Assembly: GCA_046537875.1 (NCBI GenBank)
Contig: JBKHJZ010000118.1
Location: 1 to 10,467, forward strand
Direction of reading: 5' to 3'
From: JBKHJZ01 sp046537875
GTDB taxonomy: Bacteria; Actinomycetota; Acidimicrobiia; Acidimicrobiales; VFJN01
Length of the DNA stretch: 10,467 nt
The notes beneath the pieces were generated by a model. That model was not told the DNA's origin, did no database searches, and saw only the letters and a program-made list of their open reading frames with translations. Every line of letters begins with the position of its first letter. Within the stretch, counting starts at the first letter, position 1. Position numbers and translations under genes: made by a program. Shown here in pieces: positions 6,871-10,467 of this stretch.

Positions 6871-7884
6871 TCACGCGTCGATGATCTCCGCGAGGAGCTC
6901 CGGGGCGATGTTGCGGCCGGTCAGCACCACCACCGGGGTTCCCCGGGTGGGGACGAGCCCGGCGGACAGGGCCGCCACCCCAACGGCCGCCGCGCCCTCG
7001 GCCACGAGGCCACATCCGGTCGCGAGCGCACGGATCGCGTCCCGGATCTGCGCCTCGTCGACCCGGAGCCAGGAGTCGACCCGCCGGGAGGCGATCGCCG
7101 GGGTGACGGCCCCGGGCTCGAGGTTGCCGCCGAGCCCGTCGGCGATGGTCGGGGCGATGGGGACCCGCTCGATGCGGCCTGCGGCCACCGCGCGGGACAC
7201 CGACGGCGACGCCGCGGCCTCGACGCCCACCAACCGGGTGGACGGGTGCTCCCCGGCCCACAGGGCGCAGCCGGCCACGAGCCCGCCCCCGCCGACGGGG
7301 ACCACCAGCGTGACCTCGTCGCCCACCTGGCGGTCGATCTCGTCGCCGAGCGTGAGCTGGCCGGCGATGACGTGCGGGTCGTTGTAGGGCGAGACGAACG
7401 CTGCCCCGTCCCGGGCCAGGTCGAGCGCGTGACGCTCCGCGGCCTCGTAGTCGGCCCCGTGCAGCACGAGGTCGACGTCGAGGGCGCGGAGGGCCGCCAC
7501 CTTGGCGGCCGACGCGGTCTCCGGGACCACCAGCGTCGCCGGCACGCCGAGCCGCCCGGCTGCGAAGGCGATGCCGAGCGCGGCGTTGCCGGCCGACGGC
7601 GTGACCACCCGGTCCGCCGAGCCGGCGTACGAGGCCACCGCCGCCAGGGCGCCCCGCACCTTGAAGCTGCCCGTCGGCTGGAGCGTCTCCAGCTTGGCCA
7701 GGACCTGCGCGTCGACACCCGGCAGCCGGACCGGCACGAGCGGCGTGGCGGGCAGGTGGCGGGCGACGACCTCCCGCGCCGCGGCGATGTCGGCAGCGCC
7801 CGGTTCGGTGACATGGCGGGCGGGCCGGGTACCGGGTGGACCGGCGGGAGCAGCGGGGGGACCGGAGGGCCGTGGCGCGGGCAT
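6871..7884 (-). CDS. Fold-type II PLP enzyme, threonine/serine dehydratase-like
   Basis: This is probably a PLP-dependent ammonia-lyase acting on L-threonine or L-serine (giving 2-oxobutanoate or pyruvate), or a close relative such as a serine racemase. The PLP lysine is Lys75 in PTGSFKVRGA, the cofactor-face Asn is in PSAGNAALG (96-104), the family segment SPYNDPHVIAGQ is at 165-176, and the phosphate loop is GGGGL at 198-202. At 337 residues with no C-terminal ACT domain, it resembles the catabolic (TdcB-like) form and not the isoleucine-inhibited biosynthetic form. Two sites depart from the textbook family: PSAGNA for SSGNHA, and VVLTGRN near the C-terminus for the usual SGGN. Substrate assignment is therefore tentative. 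Residues 2-25 form a Pro/Ala-rich extension. The ATG at 7884 was chosen; a GTG three codons upstream is possible. The gene is transcribed away from thiC across a shared 219-bp region. Confidence 0.85.
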   Translation of the reverse strand: MPAPRPSGPPAAPAGPPGTRPARHVTEPGAADIAAAREVVARHLPATPLVPVRLPGVDAQVLAKLETLQPTGSFKVRGALAAVASYAGSADRVVTPSAGNAALGIAFAAGRLGVPATLVVPETASAAKVAALRALDVDLVLHGADYEAAERHALDLARDGAAFVSPYNDPHVIAGQLTLGDEIDRQVGDEVTLVVPVGGGGLVAGCALWAGEHPSTRLVGVEAAASPSVSRAVAAGRIERVPIAPTIADGLGGNLEPGAVTPAIASRRVDSWLRVDEAQIRDAIRALATGCGLVAEGAAAVGVAALSAGLVPTRGTPVVVLTGRNIAPELLAEIIDA

Positions 7885-7988
7885 GGCCGACACACTGCCC
7901 GGATCCGCCGGTGCCCCGCCATCGCGTCGACACCGTCGGTGAGCCACGTGCGCGGTCCGGGGCGCCACCGAAACCGCGTCGTCGCGGC

Positions 7989-7994
7989 TACGGT
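7989..7994 (+). promoter_or_regulatory. Candidate -10 element for the thiC operon
   Basis: The hexamer tacggt fits the TANNNT pattern of housekeeping actinobacterial promoters. It would place the transcription start around 8000-8003, immediately before the riboswitch aptamer, as is common for TPP-regulated genes. No recognisable -35 hexamer is present at the right distance, so support comes only from position and the loose -10 match. Confidence 0.35.
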
Positions 7995-8006
7995 GGGGCT
8001 CGACAA

Positions 8007-8095
8007 CACCAGACGCGGGAGCTCGGGCGACCGGGCTGAGAGGGCGTACGCGCCGACCGCAGAACCTGATCCGGGTAATGCCGGCGAAGGGAGTG
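8007..8095 (+). promoter_or_regulatory. TPP riboswitch (THI element) controlling thiC
   Basis: The conserved thiamine-pyrophosphate aptamer elements occur in order: CGGGAGCTC at 8016-8024, CTGAGA at 8036-8041, GAACCTGAT at 8062-8070 and TAATGCCGGCGAAGGGA from 8076. Pairings I can draw are P2 (8015-8018 with 8057-8060), P3 (8020-8026 with 8031-8037 around a GCGA loop), a variable hairpin (8043-8046 with 8051-8054) and the distal stem 8071-8074 with 8081-8084. The aptamer's 3' end, AAGGGAG (8087-8093), is also the Shine-Dalgarno for the thiC ATG 10 bases on. Ligand binding would therefore directly hide the ribosome-binding site, which points to translational control. The exact ends of P1 are uncertain by a few bases. 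Confidence 0.93.
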
Positions 8096-8103
8096 ATGCT
8101 GCC

Positions 8104-9800
<1,697 letters not shown>

Positions 9801-9804
<4 letters not shown>

Positions 9805-10466
9805 GCGATCCGTCCGCCGATGCCCGGATCGGCCGGCTGCACGTGCTGGTCGACTCGCTGGACGTCGCGGCGGCGGCCATCGACGGTGGGGCACCCGTCA
9901 TCCAGGTGCGGTGCAAGGGGGGGACCGACGCCGAGCGCTACGGGCTGGTCGAGGCCATCGCCACGCGCTGCCGCGGGGCGGGCGTCACGTGCCTGGTCAA
10001 CGACCGGGCCGACATGGCGGTCGCCGCCGGAGCCGACGGCGTGCACGTGGGCGCCGAGGACCTGCCGGTCGGCGCAGCCCGCCGGGTGGTGGGCGCGGGT
10101 GCCATCGTGGGCGGCACCGCACGCGACCCCGCGACCGCGCGCCGACTCGTCGAGGAGGGCGCCAGCTACCTGGGCGTGGGGCCGACCTACGCGACCGCGA
10201 GCAAGGACGGGCTGCCCGACCCGCTGGGGCCCTCCCGGGTCGGGGAGGTGGTGCGGGCCGTCGACGTGCCGGTCATCGCGATCGCGGGCATCACGCTCGA
10301 CCGGATCCCGGAGGTGCTCGCCACCGGGGCCTGGGGTGTCGCCGTGATCGGCGCCGTGGCCGGTGCGCCGTCGCCGCGCGCCGCCACGCGCGAGTTGGTG
10401 GCGGCCGTCCAGCGCGCCGCGGGCGGCACCGCCGCGGCGGGCGCCGGCGGGAGGAGCCGGGCATGA
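9801..10466 (+). CDS. thiE: Thiamine-phosphate synthase ThiE
   Basis: ThiE is a TIM-barrel enzyme that joins HMP pyrophosphate to thiazole phosphate, giving thiamine monophosphate and pyrophosphate. The 221 residues carry the expected stations: QVRCK (Gln35, Arg37, Lys39) for the canonical QLRxK, VNDRAD (67-69), GVHVGAEDLP with His82 and Asp87, GVGPTYATASK (125-135) for the thiazole/pyrophosphate loop, and a VIAIAGI phosphate loop where AIGGI is usual. VGGTAR replaces the common IGxS segment. The start is the GTG at 9801, which overlaps the thiC stop as GTGA and follows GGGAGGA at 9785-9791, so translation is probably coupled to thiC and falls under the same riboswitch. The family is clear. 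Low-complexity Ala/Gly residues make up the C-terminal tail. Confidence 0.93.
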
Positions 10467-10467
10467 C
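10463..10467 (+). CDS. Start of a further gene in the thi operon (cut by the window edge)
   Basis: The ATG at 10463-10465 overlaps the thiE stop as ATGA, and a strong Shine-Dalgarno (GGGAGGAG, 10449-10456) lies 6 bases ahead. This is the arrangement of a translationally coupled next gene. Only the initiator Met codon and two bases of the next codon are in the window, so the product cannot be identified. In actinobacterial thi operons the next gene is often thiO (glycine oxidase), followed by thiS and thiG, but that is context only. Confidence 0.6.

Noticed and set aside
7246..8103. Upstream extension of the thiC frame on the + strand
   Set aside because: The extension passes through the TPP riboswitch and the opposite-strand dehydratase gene. 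The ATG at 8104 has the proper ribosome-binding site and a ThiC-like N-terminus.

Overview
The window is uniformly very GC-rich with tightly packed genes, GTG as well as ATG starts, and 4-base stop/start overlaps. Together with the style of the proteins (Ala/Pro/Gly-rich linkers, very large membrane-anchored Liv-type binding proteins, a thiC-thiE operon behind a TPP riboswitch) this suggests an actinobacterium. Acidimicrobiia (Iamia/Ilumatobacter-like) is my best guess, made from recall of the families and not from a search.

Left third (1-4676, + strand): the distal end of a branched-chain amino-acid-type (Liv/HAAT) ABC importer locus. It holds a LivG-like ATPase, whose frame stays open to the left edge, followed by two tandem paralogous substrate-binding proteins of 592 and 594 residues. 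A hand alignment without gaps puts the two at about 83% identity after their N-terminal linkers. Both are anchored by one N-terminal transmembrane helix and neither has a lipobox. The 148 bases between them hold a perfect 10-bp GC hairpin and two smaller palindromes, which could tune expression of the second copy. No permease or LivF-type ATPase lies inside the window; they are presumably to the left.

Middle (4686-7884, - strand): three genes converge on the importer locus. In their own order these are a fold-type II PLP enzyme resembling threonine/serine dehydratase without an ACT domain, an endonuclease/exonuclease/phosphatase (EEP) family hydrolase, and a DUF445 membrane protein. Gaps of 80 and 68 bases allow co-transcription, but their functions do not obviously connect.

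Right third (about 7885-10467, + strand): a thiamine biosynthesis operon. A divergent 219-bp intergenic region carries a TPP riboswitch whose 3' end contains the thiC ribosome-binding site. thiC (HMP-P synthase) and thiE (thiamine-phosphate synthase) follow, joined by a GTGA overlap. The thiE stop overlaps the ATG of a further gene at the very edge, preceded by its own strong Shine-Dalgarno. The riboswitch would lower expression of the operon when thiamine pyrophosphate is plentiful.

No gene-free stretch exceeds 300 bases. I see no tRNA, rRNA, CRISPR array, insertion sequence or phage gene. I found no convincing new system; the most unusual part is the tandem, membrane-anchored binding-protein pair with its mosaic pattern of divergence.
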